Origin: Candidatus Buchananbacteria bacterium RIFCSPHIGHO2_02_FULL_39_17
GTDB lineage: Bacteria > Patescibacteriota > Patescibacteriia > Buchananbacterales > UBA6539
Assembly (NCBI GenBank): GCA_001817425.1
Contig: MHII01000024.1
Coordinates: 1-48,224, forward strand
Direction: 5' to 3'
Length of the DNA: 48,224 nt
The notes under the pieces were generated by a model that was not told where the DNA came from, did no database searches, and worked only from the letters and a program-made list of their open reading frames with translations. Below, piece by piece: positions 38,757 to 48,058 of the stretch. Position 1 is the first letter of the stretch. Each line of letters opens with the position of its first letter. The translations under genes and the position numbers were made by a program.

Positions 38757-39811
38757 TGAAAGTTTGCTATTTCGGTTTTTACAATCAAAATTATAGCCGC
38801 AATAAAATTTTAATCAGCGGTTTAAAACAAAATCAGGTTGAAGTGACTGAATGCCAGAGCAGTCTGTCCGGTATCTTAAAATATTTTGAATTAGTAAAAA
38901 AATACTGGCAGATTAAAAATCAATATGAGGTGATGGTTATTGGTTTCCCGGGGCAACAGGCGATGTTTTTAGCCAAGTTATTGTGCCGAAAACCCATTAT
39001 TTTAGACGCTTTTTTGTCATTTTATGACTCAATGGTTTTTGATCGGAAAGTTTGTTCGCCGAAAAGTCTCAAGGCAAAATACTATTGGTGGCTTGACTAT
39101 TTGTCTTGCCGGCTGGCGGATAAAATTTTACTGGACACTAATGAACATATTAATTACTTTGTTGAGACGTTTAAAATTAAAAAGGAAAAATTTAGCCGGA
39201 TTTTTATCGGCGCGGATGATGCAATTTTTAAACCGAGAAATTTAACCAAAAAAACCGACCAATTTTTAACACATTGGCACGGCACTTATATTCCTTTACA
39301 GGGGGTGGAATATATTATTGGCGCGGCTGATATTTTGCGAAAAGAAAATATTAAATTTAGATTAATTGGCAGCGGCCAGCTTTTTAAGCAAACTCAAAAA
39401 CAGGTGATTGACTTGGGCTTAACTGCTATGGTAGAATTAATTGAATTTTTGCCAGCGGAAGAAATTCCTCAATTAATTGAGTCGGCGGATATTTGTTTAG
39501 GAATTTTCGGCGCCACGCCCAAAGCCAAGCGCGTAATTCCTAATAAAGTTTATGAATGTTTAGCCATGGCCAAGCCGGTTATCACCGCCGAGAGTCCAGC
39601 TAGCTGTGAAATTTTAATTGATTATCAGCACGTTTTATTTTGCCGGTTGGCTGACGCGAAAAGTTTGGCAGAAAAAATTTTAGAAATAAAAAATAATTCT
39701 GATTTAAGAAAAAAACTTGGGCAAAATGGTTATAAATTTTATCGGCAGAATTTTTGCCCGGCAGTTTTAGGCCAAGAATTAAAAACAATAATTTCTCAAT
39801 TTAATAATTAA
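38756..39811 (+). CDS. Glycosyltransferase family 4 protein
   Basis: A 351-residue GT4-like enzyme. N-terminal FYNQNYSRNKILISGLKQ, IGFPGQQAMFLAKLL, ILLDTNEHINYFVETF; donor domain WHGTYIPLQGVEYIIGAADIL; and the C-terminal FGATPKAKRVIPNKVYECLAMAKPVITAESPASCEIL. There NKVYECLAMAKPVI is the counterpart of the EX7E segment and the first Glu is not in its usual place, as in the subfamily that carries the N-K-x-x-E/F-x-x-A pattern. Cytoplasmic, probable lipid-glycan acceptor. Confidence 0.83.
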   Translation: MKVCYFGFYNQNYSRNKILISGLKQNQVEVTECQSSLSGILKYFELVKKYWQIKNQYEVMVIGFPGQQAMFLAKLLCRKPIILDAFLSFYDSMVFDRKVCSPKSLKAKYYWWLDYLSCRLADKILLDTNEHINYFVETFKIKKEKFSRIFIGADDAIFKPRNLTKKTDQFLTHWHGTYIPLQGVEYIIGAADILRKENIKFRLIGSGQLFKQTQKQVIDLGLTAMVELIEFLPAEEIPQLIESADICLGIFGATPKAKRVIPNKVYECLAMAKPVITAESPASCEILIDYQHVLFCRLADAKSLAEKILEIKNNSDLRKKLGQNGYKFYRQNFCPAVLGQELKTIISQFNN

Positions 39812-39815
39812 TTTT

Positions 39816-40811
39816 ATGGATAAAATATTAGTCACTGGCGGTGTGGGGTTTATCGGTTCGCATATCACTGATGAATTAATCAAACTAGGCGCTGAAGTCG
39901 TGATTTTGGATGATTTAAGCGGCGGCTTTAGAGAAAACATAAATCCTAAAGCAAAATTCGTTGAAGGCAGCATTAATGATCAGAGTTTAATTGACAAAAT
40001 ATTTAAGGAAGAAAAATTTGATTATATTTTTCATTTGGCCGCTTATGCCGCCGAGGGCTTAAGCCAATTTATCAAACATTTTAATTATGAAAATAATTTG
40101 ATTGGCACGGTTAATTTGATTAACGCTTCAGTAAATAATAATGTGAAATGTTTTGTTTTTACTTCTTCCATTGCGGTATATGGCGCCGGGCAATTGCCGA
40201 TGACTGAGGAGATGAAGCCGGAGCCCGAAGATTCATACGGCATTGCCAAATACGCGGTTGAGCTTGATTTAAAAGCCAGCCATGAATTATTTGGCCTCAA
40301 TTATATAATTTTTCGGCCTCATAATGTTTTTGGCGAAAAGCAAAATATCGGCGATAAATATCGAAATGTTGTTGGAATTTTTATGAATCAAATTATGCAA
40401 AATCAGCCGATTACGATTTTCGGCGACGGCGAACAAAAGCGCGCTTTTAGTTATATCGGCGATATCGCGCCAGTGATTGCCAAATCAATTTATAATCCCA
40501 AGTCGTACAATCAAATTTTTAACATCGGCGGGGATGAAATCATTACGGTTAATCAATTGGCTCAATTAGTTTTTACTGCTATGGGTCAAAAAACATCAAT
40601 TAATTATCTGCCAGCTAGGCAAGAGGTGAAATTAGCTTATTCCGATCACGCTAAAGTCAGAGAAGTTTTAGGTTATGAAAATAAGATTAAAATTGCCGAT
40701 GGTTTAAAAATAATGGCTGAGTGGGCAAAGAAAGTTGGTGCTAAAAAAAGCCAAAATTTTGATAAAATTGAAATTACCAAAAATTTGCCGTCAAGCTGGC
40801 TAGTTAAATAA
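39816..40811 (+). CDS. NAD-dependent epimerase/dehydratase (UDP-glucose 4-epimerase-like SDR)
   Basis: A 331-residue extended SDR. NAD-binding TGGVGFIGSHITDELI, DDLSGGFRENI, HLAAYAAEG, catalytic SSIAVYG with YGIAK (Tyr-x3-Lys), RPHNVFGEKQNIGDKYRNVVGIFM and the YIGDIAPVIA, NIGGDEIITV region. This is the pattern of UDP-sugar 4-epimerases (GalE/WbpP-like). The substrate cannot be fixed; with the dehydrogenase at 28346 a UDP-N-acetylhexosamine (acid) epimerase is possible. C-terminal residues ~300-331 are an extra Lys-rich tail. Confidence 0.87.
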   Translation: MDKILVTGGVGFIGSHITDELIKLGAEVVILDDLSGGFRENINPKAKFVEGSINDQSLIDKIFKEEKFDYIFHLAAYAAEGLSQFIKHFNYENNLIGTVNLINASVNNNVKCFVFTSSIAVYGAGQLPMTEEMKPEPEDSYGIAKYAVELDLKASHELFGLNYIIFRPHNVFGEKQNIGDKYRNVVGIFMNQIMQNQPITIFGDGEQKRAFSYIGDIAPVIAKSIYNPKSYNQIFNIGGDEIITVNQLAQLVFTAMGQKTSINYLPARQEVKLAYSDHAKVREVLGYENKIKIADGLKIMAEWAKKVGAKKSQNFDKIEITKNLPSSWLVK

Positions 40812-41978
40812 ATGAAAATTTTTTATATTGCTAACGTCAGATTGCCAACTGAAAAGGCCCATGGCCGGCAAATTATGAAAATGAGCGAAAGTTTAGCTAA
40901 GGCGGGAGAGGATTTGGAATTAATTATTCCCAGTCGGCGGAATCCTAATTTTAAAAATATCAACCCCTTTGATTATTATCAGATTAATCAAACTTTTAAA
41001 ATTAAAAGATTGAAAAGTTTTGACCCGGTTTTTATTTTAGGCTGGCCAGCTGGTTTATATATAAAATTTCAAACAATTTTTTTTGTCTTAAGCTTGACGA
41101 TTTACTTAATTTTTAAAAAGGACACGAGAAAATCTGTTTTTTATACTCGCGATGAAATTTTATTGCCCTTGCTTTCAATATTTAACAAAAAAATTGTTTG
41201 GGAAGTTCATGCCCTGCCAAAAAAGATGAAATTTTTAAAGCCATTCTTGAGTCGAGTAGAAAAATTAGTTGTTTTGACCCAGAGTATTAAAGATCGTTTA
41301 ATCGTTTTAGGTTTGGCAGAAAATAAGATTTTGGTTTCACCTGACGCGGTTGATTTGGAAATTTTTGGTATTAATCTAGACAAATCTCAAGCCAGAGAGC
41401 AATGGCAATTACCCAAAGATAAAATTATTTTAGGTTATACTGGCACTTATCAGACTAAGGGGATGGATAAAGGTTTAAGTGATATTTTTAAAGCGTTAAA
41501 GATTCTTAAAACAAAAAGAAGCGATTTATTTTTTGTCGCCTTGGGCGGCCTACCAAATGAAATTATTAAATACCAAAAGCTAGCCGAGGGTTTCGGTGTT
41601 TCGGATATCATCAGTTTACTTTCCCCAGTTGATCAAAAAAAATTAGCGGTTTTTCAGCAAGCTTGCGACATTTTACTGATGCCTTTTCCCGAGACAACCC
41701 ATTTTTCTTTTTATATGTCGCCGCTTAAAATGTTTGAATATTTGGCCGCCGCCAGGCCGATTATTGCCTCTGACTTGCCAAGTATCCGTGAAATATTGGA
41801 TAATAAAGTTGCTTTATTGGTTAAGCCAGGCGATGCCAATGACTTGGCGGAAAAAATCGAATCATTGGCTAATCAGCCAAAATTAGCCGCTGATATAGCC
41901 GTTAGCGCTAAAGCGATTTCAGTTCATTATAGCTGGGAAGAGCGGGCGAAAAAAATTTATAATTTCTTATGTGGTTAG
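40812..41978 (+). CDS. Glycosyltransferase family 4 protein
   Basis: A 388-residue GT4-like enzyme starting directly after the stop of the epimerase gene. N-terminal YIANVRLPTEKAHGRQIMKMSESLAKAGEDLEL (the PTEKAHG segment is characteristic of one GT4 subgroup), FYTRDEILLPLL, WEVHALPKKMKFLK, VSPDAVDLEIFG, LGYTGTYQTKGMDKGLSDI, and MPFPETTHFSFYMSPLKMFEYLAAARPIIASDLPSIREIL, where SPLKMFEYLAAARPII replaces the EX7E region. Its last 10 bp overlap the CotH gene. Confidence 0.86.
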   Translation: MKIFYIANVRLPTEKAHGRQIMKMSESLAKAGEDLELIIPSRRNPNFKNINPFDYYQINQTFKIKRLKSFDPVFILGWPAGLYIKFQTIFFVLSLTIYLIFKKDTRKSVFYTRDEILLPLLSIFNKKIVWEVHALPKKMKFLKPFLSRVEKLVVLTQSIKDRLIVLGLAENKILVSPDAVDLEIFGINLDKSQAREQWQLPKDKIILGYTGTYQTKGMDKGLSDIFKALKILKTKRSDLFFVALGGLPNEIIKYQKLAEGFGVSDIISLLSPVDQKKLAVFQQACDILLMPFPETTHFSFYMSPLKMFEYLAAARPIIASDLPSIREILDNKVALLVKPGDANDLAEKIESLANQPKLAADIAVSAKAISVHYSWEERAKKIYNFLCG

Positions 41979-44842
41979 AAAAAATATTTTTAAAAATTAA
42001 GTTTCGGTTATTTAAACGTCACCGTTTATTTTCAATTACCTTTTTATTATTAGTTTTAATTTTTTTTACCGCAGTGCCGTTATTTTCGTCAAAACTAGGC
42101 AGCGCGGAAAAACGCGCCCAATTGCTTCGGTCTTATCCGGTTTTGACTAAGGTTCTTCCTTTGTATTGGAAAATAAGAAAAACCACTGACATTGTATATT
42201 TCCCTTATTTCTTTCGGAAAAATCAACTGCCCACTTATGAGTTAATTATTTCAGAAAAAGATCAGAAAGAACTTGACGATAGCTTGCCTAAAGATTTTAT
42301 GAATGTAGTTTACAGCAATAAAGTCTGGGTGCCGGCGAAATTTATCTATGACGGCAAAACTTACGACGTTAAGGTCAGATATCGGGGGGACAATGCCGTG
42401 CACTGGAATGCACCGAAAAAATCATATTTAGTGAACTTTAAAAGTGATGACTTATTTAAAGGCATTGAAAGATTAAGTTTTATTATTATTGATGATCGTC
42501 ATTTTGTTTTGGAGCAATTGAATAATAAGCGGGCAAAAAAATTAAGTCTATTCGTGCCCGACAGCTGGTTTGGTAATCTAAAAATTAACGGTAAAAAGCA
42601 TGGGCTTTATTTTATCATTGAAAGCTGGAGTCAAGAGATGCTGGCCAAAGCAGAACTGCCGGATGAAACAAATTTTTACAGTGATTTTGGCGAAGAAGAT
42701 TTAATTCCTGAAGTTTTGGCTTTACGCAACTATGGCATTTGGGATAATTTAGATCGTTGGACCAAATTAGTTAATGACGGCAAATTAAATTTTCAGCATT
42801 ATACTGAAGTCAAACAACTTTTAACCCTTTTAAATCAAACCAGCGATCAAGATTTTTACCAACAAATTTTTAATTTAATTGACCAAAATAATTTTTATGC
42901 TTGGCAAATCCATCAGGAACTGATTCATTCCAACCATCAGACCGATGATGTCAGGCTTTATTTTAGCAATACCTCGGGAAAATTTTATTTTATTCCTTGG
43001 GATTTAGGCAATACTGACCCAAGTTTTGAAATTGAACTTTATGGCCGGTTGGCAAAAAGGATATTTTCTAACCCGGTTTATCTTTCTGAAAAAAATAAAA
43101 GACTCTATCAATACCTGTCAGATGAAAAGAATTTAGAAGATGATTTAGTTTTCTATGATCAAGCCGTTAAAGAAATCAAAGTCGCTTTATACCAGGATCG
43201 GTTAAAAATTTATACTAATCATTGGGCTAATAATTATATCGCCAATAAAAGAAAAGAAGTAATTGGAGCGATTGATAAACTGAAAGAAAAATTTAACCAA
43301 AGTTTAGTTTTTGTTGAAATTGGGGTAGCTAATGATAATGCCCGGCAGTTTTTAGGTAAAAATTTATTAGCAACTTTTGATATTTACTTAAAAAGCTATT
43401 CAGATTTGTATTTTAAAAAACCGATTTTTGAGTTTAACCGCGGCTTTAATTTAACCGATTATCAATTATATTTTGAGAATAGTGCTAATGAGATTTTAGA
43501 TAATGGCGATAAATTAGTTAATAACTATCAAGATATCATTTTATCTACCAAAAGAGATTTTAATGAATTAGCGGAAGGCGGAAAATTAATTTTGACGAAA
43601 TATCGTTTTTATTTGGTGAGCCAAAAGACGGCCAGCACTGATTTTGCCAATAATCTCAAAACCGCTAATACTGAAATTGAAAATGCGATGAGTGGTAAAT
43701 TAATTCCTCAAGAGGAAATCAGCGCTAAATTATATAATGAAAAATCATTTAAAGATTTTTCGGCGATTAATAACATTAATGCTTTTGAGAGAAATAATCC
43801 TTTTTTCCAAATTGGTCGGACAAATAAACAGATTATTTTAGCTTCAGGCAATTACCAATTTAATAAGACGGTTATTGTTCCCGCCGGATTTATTCTAAAG
43901 ATAATGGCGCCAGCCACTTTGCAAATGGCTCCGGGCGTTTCTCTGATTAGCTATAGTCCGGTGCAGCTTTTAGGCACCGCCAGCCAACCGATTAATTTCG
44001 TCGGGCAGAATTATAATCAGCCCTGGGGAGTTTTTGCGGTCATTAATGCCGCCAATAAAAGTTTGATTCAATTCAGTAATTTTTCCGGCGGTAAAGATGA
44101 TTATATTAATGGAATTTATTTTTCCGGGATGGTGTCAATTTATCACTCTGATGTTAGGATTGAGAATTCTTTTTTCAGTCGCGCTTTTGCTGACGATTCA
44201 ATAAACGTTAAAAATGCCGTTAGCGAAATTGTTAGCAGTGACTTCAGGAATAATTCGGCTGATGCTATTGATTATGACTTTATTAAAGAGGGGATGGTCG
44301 CCGACAGCCGATTTTTTAATAATGGCAACGATAGCATTGATTTAAGCGGTTCAACGGTTTTAATCAGCGGTAATTTTATTGAAAAGTCAGGGGATAAGTG
44401 TGTCAGTATTGGCGAAAAAAGCCTTAAGCCAATAATTTATAATAACGTTTTGAATGGGTGTGATATTGGCGTGGCAATTAAAGATTTATCGGAAGCTTTA
44501 ATTGTTAATAATGTCATTATTAATAACCGTAGTGCGCTTGAGGCAAATCAAAAAAAACCGGTTTTTGGCGGCGGTTTCGCCAAAGTTTATAACAGCATCA
44601 TTTGGAATAACCAAAATGATATCGTGACTGATCCTTTGTCCAAGATTGAAATTTTTAATAGCAATGTCAAAAAGCAATCAACTGAAAATAAAAATTTTGA
44701 TCATGATCCAGCTTTTAATCCAGACTTTACAATTAATCAAAAAAATGCTAATCTGTTATTTACTAATGGCGGCAATGCTGAAATTTTAAATCAAATTTTA
44801 GGCTTTGACCAAAAAACGGCGCCAGTTGGCTTAAATCGTTAA
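41969..44842 (+). CDS. CotH-family protein with C-terminal parallel beta-helix
   Basis: A 957-residue protein with an N-terminal membrane anchor (about 20-38, SITFLLLVLIFFTAVPLFS). A CotH kinase-like domain (about 80-370) has VRYRGDNAVHWNAPKKSYLVNF, the NKRAKKLSLF helix, GLYFIIESWSQEML and FYFIPWDLGNTDPSFE. A helical/coil linker (about 370-560) follows, then a right-handed beta-helix (about 610-930) with NosD/pectate-lyase-type rungs (IEIFNSNV, DDSINVKNAVSEIVSSDFRNNSADAIDY). CotH domains are atypical kinases that phosphorylate spore-coat proteins in Bacillus; here the membrane anchor and beta-helix suggest action on a surface glycan or protein (inference). It is directly followed by VTC and DUF4956 genes, a combination I know from other bacteria. 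Confidence 0.86.
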   Translation: MWLEKIFLKIKFRLFKRHRLFSITFLLLVLIFFTAVPLFSSKLGSAEKRAQLLRSYPVLTKVLPLYWKIRKTTDIVYFPYFFRKNQLPTYELIISEKDQKELDDSLPKDFMNVVYSNKVWVPAKFIYDGKTYDVKVRYRGDNAVHWNAPKKSYLVNFKSDDLFKGIERLSFIIIDDRHFVLEQLNNKRAKKLSLFVPDSWFGNLKINGKKHGLYFIIESWSQEMLAKAELPDETNFYSDFGEEDLIPEVLALRNYGIWDNLDRWTKLVNDGKLNFQHYTEVKQLLTLLNQTSDQDFYQQIFNLIDQNNFYAWQIHQELIHSNHQTDDVRLYFSNTSGKFYFIPWDLGNTDPSFEIELYGRLAKRIFSNPVYLSEKNKRLYQYLSDEKNLEDDLVFYDQAVKEIKVALYQDRLKIYTNHWANNYIANKRKEVIGAIDKLKEKFNQSLVFVEIGVANDNARQFLGKNLLATFDIYLKSYSDLYFKKPIFEFNRGFNLTDYQLYFENSANEILDNGDKLVNNYQDIILSTKRDFNELAEGGKLILTKYRFYLVSQKTASTDFANNLKTANTEIENAMSGKLIPQEEISAKLYNEKSFKDFSAINNINAFERNNPFFQIGRTNKQIILASGNYQFNKTVIVPAGFILKIMAPATLQMAPGVSLISYSPVQLLGTASQPINFVGQNYNQPWGVFAVINAANKSLIQFSNFSGGKDDYINGIYFSGMVSIYHSDVRIENSFFSRAFADDSINVKNAVSEIVSSDFRNNSADAIDYDFIKEGMVADSRFFNNGNDSIDLSGSTVLISGNFIEKSGDKCVSIGEKSLKPIIYNNVLNGCDIGVAIKDLSEALIVNNVIINNRSALEANQKKPVFGGGFAKVYNSIIWNNQNDIVTDPLSKIEIFNSNVKKQSTENKNFDHDPAFNPDFTINQKNANLLFTNGGNAEILNQILGFDQKTAPVGLNR

Positions 44843-44851
44843 GAATTAATA

Positions 44852-45604
44852 ATGCCAAAATTAAAGCTTCATTTTCAAAGGTTTGAATTTAAATACTATT
44901 TGCCAAAAAGTAAAGCGGATAAATTAATTCCCGCTCTCTTGAATTATTTGGATTGGGATCCTTATATTAAAGAATTAAATACTGATTTCTATCAAGTCAA
45001 TAGTTTATATTTCGATAATCAAACTTTTGGTTGTTATTGGGACAAGGAAAGCGGACTTTCTGACCGAAAAAAACTGCGCTTAAGATATTACAATCAATTG
45101 TCAAATTTGAATTCCCCAGTTTTTTTGGAAATTAAAAGAAAAAAAGACGCTTTAGTTATTAAAGACCGGATTTACCTGCAGGCGGCAAATTGCCTAAGCC
45201 ATAATTTAGACGAGTCGCTTTTTAAACTCCATCGCGCCCAGCCGGACAATGATTTTCTTAAAGAAATTATTTGGTTTAAGAAAAAAAATCTTCTGAAGCC
45301 TAAACTTTTTATTTCCTATAAACGTAAAGCTTTTGTCGGTAAGCTGGATAAAGGATTCAGGGTGACTTTTGATTATGACATTAAAACTCAATCACAAGAT
45401 GACTTTGCCAGTAAACAGAATAATCTGAAAGAGATTTATCCTGAAGGGGTCGTCTTGGAGTTAAAATATAATAATGTTTTACCCTTTTGGTTTCAGGAAA
45501 TTATTCAGAAGTATCAACTCCAGCGCTTGGCTTATTCAAAATATTGTAATTCACTTCGCCAAGTCCGGCCGTGGCTTGACGATAATAATTATTCACTAAC
45601 CTAA
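44852..45604 (+). CDS. VTC-domain protein (polyphosphate polymerase-like)
   Basis: A 250-residue VTC domain of the triphosphate-tunnel metalloenzyme fold. Tunnel motifs are present in order: RFEFKYYLP (ExKY), VNSLYFDNQTFGCYWDK, KLRLRYYN (KxRxR), FLEIKRKKDALVIKDR (ExK), and VLELKYNNVLPFWFQEII with a final SKYCNS. The lysines, arginines and glutamates that bind the nucleotide/phosphate in yeast Vtc4 seem conserved. In yeast the domain makes polyphosphate from ATP; bacterial stand-alone copies with CotH and DUF4956 have no established role. It lies 10 bp after the CotH gene. Confidence 0.9.
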   Translation: MPKLKLHFQRFEFKYYLPKSKADKLIPALLNYLDWDPYIKELNTDFYQVNSLYFDNQTFGCYWDKESGLSDRKKLRLRYYNQLSNLNSPVFLEIKRKKDALVIKDRIYLQAANCLSHNLDESLFKLHRAQPDNDFLKEIIWFKKKNLLKPKLFISYKRKAFVGKLDKGFRVTFDYDIKTQSQDDFASKQNNLKEIYPEGVVLELKYNNVLPFWFQEIIQKYQLQRLAYSKYCNSLRQVRPWLDDNNYSLT

Positions 45605-45610
45605 TAATTT

Positions 45611-46297
45611 ATGTTTGATAGTTTATTTAATTTGACGCCAAGCGCGGTGTCTTTGAATTTTTTAACCATTGCCATCGTGCTGATTTTATCCTTTGTTTTA
45701 TCGTTAGTCATCGCTTGGGTTTACAAGAGTACTCATAAAGGCATTTCTTATTCCCAGTCATTTGTTTTTACTTTAATCTTAATTGGTGTTTTAATTGCTG
45801 TTATTATGATGGTCGTGGGTAATAGTTTAGCCATTGCTTTCGGCGCTTTTGGGGCATTTTCTTTGATTAGATTTAGAACGGCCATTAAAGACACTCGGGA
45901 TTTAGCCTTTGTTTTATTGGTCGTAACTATTGGGTTAGCGGTGGGGACACGAAATTATTTGATTGCGATTTTGACCACCATTTTTGCCGGAGCAATTATT
46001 TTTGGCTTAACGAAAATCAATTTTGGTTCAATTCGAAAATACGATTATCTCTTAAATTTTTCGGCATTTTCCGATAAATTTTCGGCGGAAAATTTACGTT
46101 CAGTTTTCGCTGAATTTTTGAAATACGACAATTTATTAAATGTGACCGCCAAGGAAGGCGGCAAGGTCCTGACTTATACTTTTAATATTAAATTTATCAA
46201 AGCCGCTGAAATTGAAAAACTGATTACCAAAATCAGCCAGCTGGAAGGCATTTTTGATATTGATGTGATTAGCGCGAAAAATGATATTGAATATTAA
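45611..46297 (+). CDS. DUF4956 membrane protein
   Basis: A 228-residue protein with four to five membrane helices (about 15-38, 50-72, 75-92, 95-112 and 115-133) containing the family core SLAIAFGAFGAFSLIRFRTAIKDTRDLAF, then a cytoplasmic ferredoxin-like alpha/beta domain (about 145-228). DUF4956 proteins are regular neighbours of VTC-domain genes; a channel or translocator for the VTC product is a reasonable guess but unproven. It follows the VTC gene by 6 bp and precedes the deacetylase by 6 bp. Confidence 0.88.
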   Translation: MFDSLFNLTPSAVSLNFLTIAIVLILSFVLSLVIAWVYKSTHKGISYSQSFVFTLILIGVLIAVIMMVVGNSLAIAFGAFGAFSLIRFRTAIKDTRDLAFVLLVVTIGLAVGTRNYLIAILTTIFAGAIIFGLTKINFGSIRKYDYLLNFSAFSDKFSAENLRSVFAEFLKYDNLLNVTAKEGGKVLTYTFNIKFIKAAEIEKLITKISQLEGIFDIDVISAKNDIEY

Positions 46298-46303
46298 AAT
46301 CAA

Positions 46304-47089
46304 ATGAAATTTCTAAAGATTTTATATTTTTATTTTGTTATTTTTTTAGACAGGATTTGGTCAAAACCGGCCATTCCTGTTTTGTTATATCATTCCATTA
46401 GTGAGGATCAAAGCCGCTTGGCGGTTAGCCCAAAAAATTTTAAAAGGCAAATTGCTTATTTGGCGAGTAAAGGATATGAGTGCATCGATCCACTGAGGCT
46501 TAAATTAGCTTTAGAAAAAAAAGTCTTACCCAAAAAAAAGATTTTAATTACTTTTGATGATGGTTTTAGAGATAATTATTTAGTGGTTTATCCAATTTTA
46601 AAAAAATATAATTTTTTTGCCACCATTTTTCTAGCCACGAATTTTATCGGCAAAAAGGCGAGTTTTGCCAAAAATTTAATTGATCAAAAACGGCCAATGT
46701 TAAATCGGGAGGAAATAGAGAAAATGTCTCAAGCCGGATTTTTTTTCGCCAATCATTTCGGTTCCCATCTGCCCCTGACGGAATTAAATAAAGATCAAAT
46801 CACCACTGAATATCATCAGGCTAAAGATTTTATCCAGTCTTTTCCCGGTCGCAATTTTTTATTTAATGTCATTGCCTATCCAAAAAATAGAAATAACTCC
46901 TCAATCATCAATCAACTTGATCATCTTGGCGTTCAACTGGCTTTTGCTGGCAGGGGAGAGGTGATTAGTAAAAATAGCCAAATTTTGGATTTACCTAGAA
47001 TTGAAATTTTTAACACTGACTCACTGCTTAAACTGAGGGCAAAACTAACTCCTTATTATCGCAATTTTAAAAAAAATTATGATTTTTAA
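46304..47089 (+). CDS. Polysaccharide deacetylase (CE4/NodB family)
   Basis: A 261-residue CE4 carbohydrate esterase, which removes N- or O-acetyl groups from glycans. N-terminal hydrophobic start, VLLYHSISEDQSRLAVSPKNFKRQIAYL, NodB motif 1 TFDDGFRDNY (catalytic and metal-binding Asp pair), motif 2 NHFGSHLPLT (the two metal-binding His), and motif 3-like VIAYPKNRNN. The domain order is that of PgaB/IcaB-like and peptidoglycan deacetylases. Overlaps the next gene by 11 bp. In this cluster it probably trims acetyl groups from an amino-sugar polymer. Confidence 0.9.
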   Translation: MKFLKILYFYFVIFLDRIWSKPAIPVLLYHSISEDQSRLAVSPKNFKRQIAYLASKGYECIDPLRLKLALEKKVLPKKKILITFDDGFRDNYLVVYPILKKYNFFATIFLATNFIGKKASFAKNLIDQKRPMLNREEIEKMSQAGFFFANHFGSHLPLTELNKDQITTEYHQAKDFIQSFPGRNFLFNVIAYPKNRNNSSIINQLDHLGVQLAFAGRGEVISKNSQILDLPRIEIFNTDSLLKLRAKLTPYYRNFKKNYDF

Positions 47090-47822
47090 AAAAAATGTTT
47101 TATGGTTTAAAACCATCAGATACGTCCTTGAACCTTGGCCGGATTGGGAAAAATTTAAAAAAAATTACGCGGCAATTTATCTGGTCAGCTATGAAAAAAA
47201 AGACTTACCTGGTTTTTCTGTTAAAATCAAGGAAACGCCGATTATTTATTTAAATAAAAAAATCGAAGAAGTTTTTAGTAGTTTTAATGAGACAACGAGA
47301 AATGAAATCAGGCGAACTTTTGACGATAAAATTCCCGGCTTAAAAATTGTTGTTAATGATCAGAATTTATCGGCGAATTACCAGTTAAGTAAAATTTTTG
47401 AATATCAGCAGGGGAGAGTGCCAGAAAAAATCGCGATGTATCGCGGCTGCCGCTTATTTGCCGCTTATTTAAACGGCGAAATAATTTCCAGTGTCATTTG
47501 TTATGATAATAATCAAATTTTGCGCGCTAAAGCGATTTGTTCCAAACGATTGCTAATTAAAGACAAAGAAACTTATAAAATTATTTCCTATGCCACGCGC
47601 CGCTTGATTTATGAAGCTTGTCAGTGGGGGATTAAAAATAATTATCAGTGGATTGATCTAGGCTCAATTAATTTTGCCAAGGAAAATTTAGCCCAGTTTA
47701 AATTAAGTTTTACCAAGGATTTAATCCAAGAATACACTTATACTTATAAAAGCCAATGGTTTGAGCTTTTGGCCAGTGGCGTCTTTCTTAAAAAAGCCAT
47801 AAAAAAATTACTAAAATTTTAG
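47079..47822 (+). CDS. FemAB/GNAT-like acyltransferase
   Basis: A 247-residue soluble protein with a GNAT-fold look: N-terminal mixed region containing FNETTRNEIRRTFDDKIPGL, then RGCRLFAAYLNGEIISSVICYDNNQILRAKAICS and ATRRLIYEACQWGIKNNYQWIDLGSINFAKENLAQFKLSF. The NETTRNEIRR and IDLGSIN...FK.SF patterns resemble FemAB/BioF2-like acyltransferases, which transfer acyl or aminoacyl groups to wall precursors or sugars. Overlap with the deacetylase gene suggests they work on the same sugar, one removing and one adding an acyl group (inference). It ends the cluster. Confidence 0.75.
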   Translation: MIFKKNVLWFKTIRYVLEPWPDWEKFKKNYAAIYLVSYEKKDLPGFSVKIKETPIIYLNKKIEEVFSSFNETTRNEIRRTFDDKIPGLKIVVNDQNLSANYQLSKIFEYQQGRVPEKIAMYRGCRLFAAYLNGEIISSVICYDNNQILRAKAICSKRLLIKDKETYKIISYATRRLIYEACQWGIKNNYQWIDLGSINFAKENLAQFKLSFTKDLIQEYTYTYKSQWFELLASGVFLKKAIKKLLKF

Positions 47823-47826
47823 TTAT

Positions 47827-48052
47827 AAAAAAAGAGGCAGAAGCTTATTTCCCAAACGTCCCTGCGTTTCCGAACAGTATCTTTGAGAACCTTTTTTAGT
47901 AAAAGGGTTTTGCCGTTAATTCCATCAGTTTTCCCGATTATGCACTGCGTGGCAACGGGACGGGGATCTTGGTTTTTTACGCAGTTCTCCCGGTAATAAA
48001 ATCACAACTGACACGGCGATTTTTGCTTCTGCCTAAAAAGTTTTTCCCTCCT
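47827..48052 (-). ncRNA. Candidate independent structured ncRNA (~220 nt)
   Basis: No credible ORF, but a strong set of helices on the minus strand. Closing stem AGGCAGAAGC (48025-48034) with GCTTCTGCCT (47835-47844) is 10 bp and perfect. Inside: GCCGT/ACGGC and TCAGTT/AACTGA (coaxial arm), ACTGCGT...ACGCAGT with a CCCCGTCCCG loop that could form pseudoknots with two CGGGA strings, AACC.TTTT-ACTA-AAAAAGGTT, and AAACG-CAGGGA-CGTTT. It ends in a T-run (complement of 47827-47833) right after the closing stem and has an excellent promoter at 48059-48087. The multi-arm junction and separate transcription unit mark a stand-alone RNA. It does not look like SRP RNA, tmRNA or RNase P; raiA-type or 6S RNA remain possible. 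Confidence 0.65.
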
Positions 48053-48058
48053 TAATTA

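Noticed and set aside
47827-48052. 6S RNA, SRP RNA, tmRNA or RNase P RNA as the identity of the ncRNA
   Set aside because: No tRNA-like ends, no SRP GGTCAGG/GGAAGCAGCC motif, no RNase P GAGGAAAGTC core; 6S would need a single long hairpin with a central bubble, while several side hairpins are seen here. 6S is not fully excluded.
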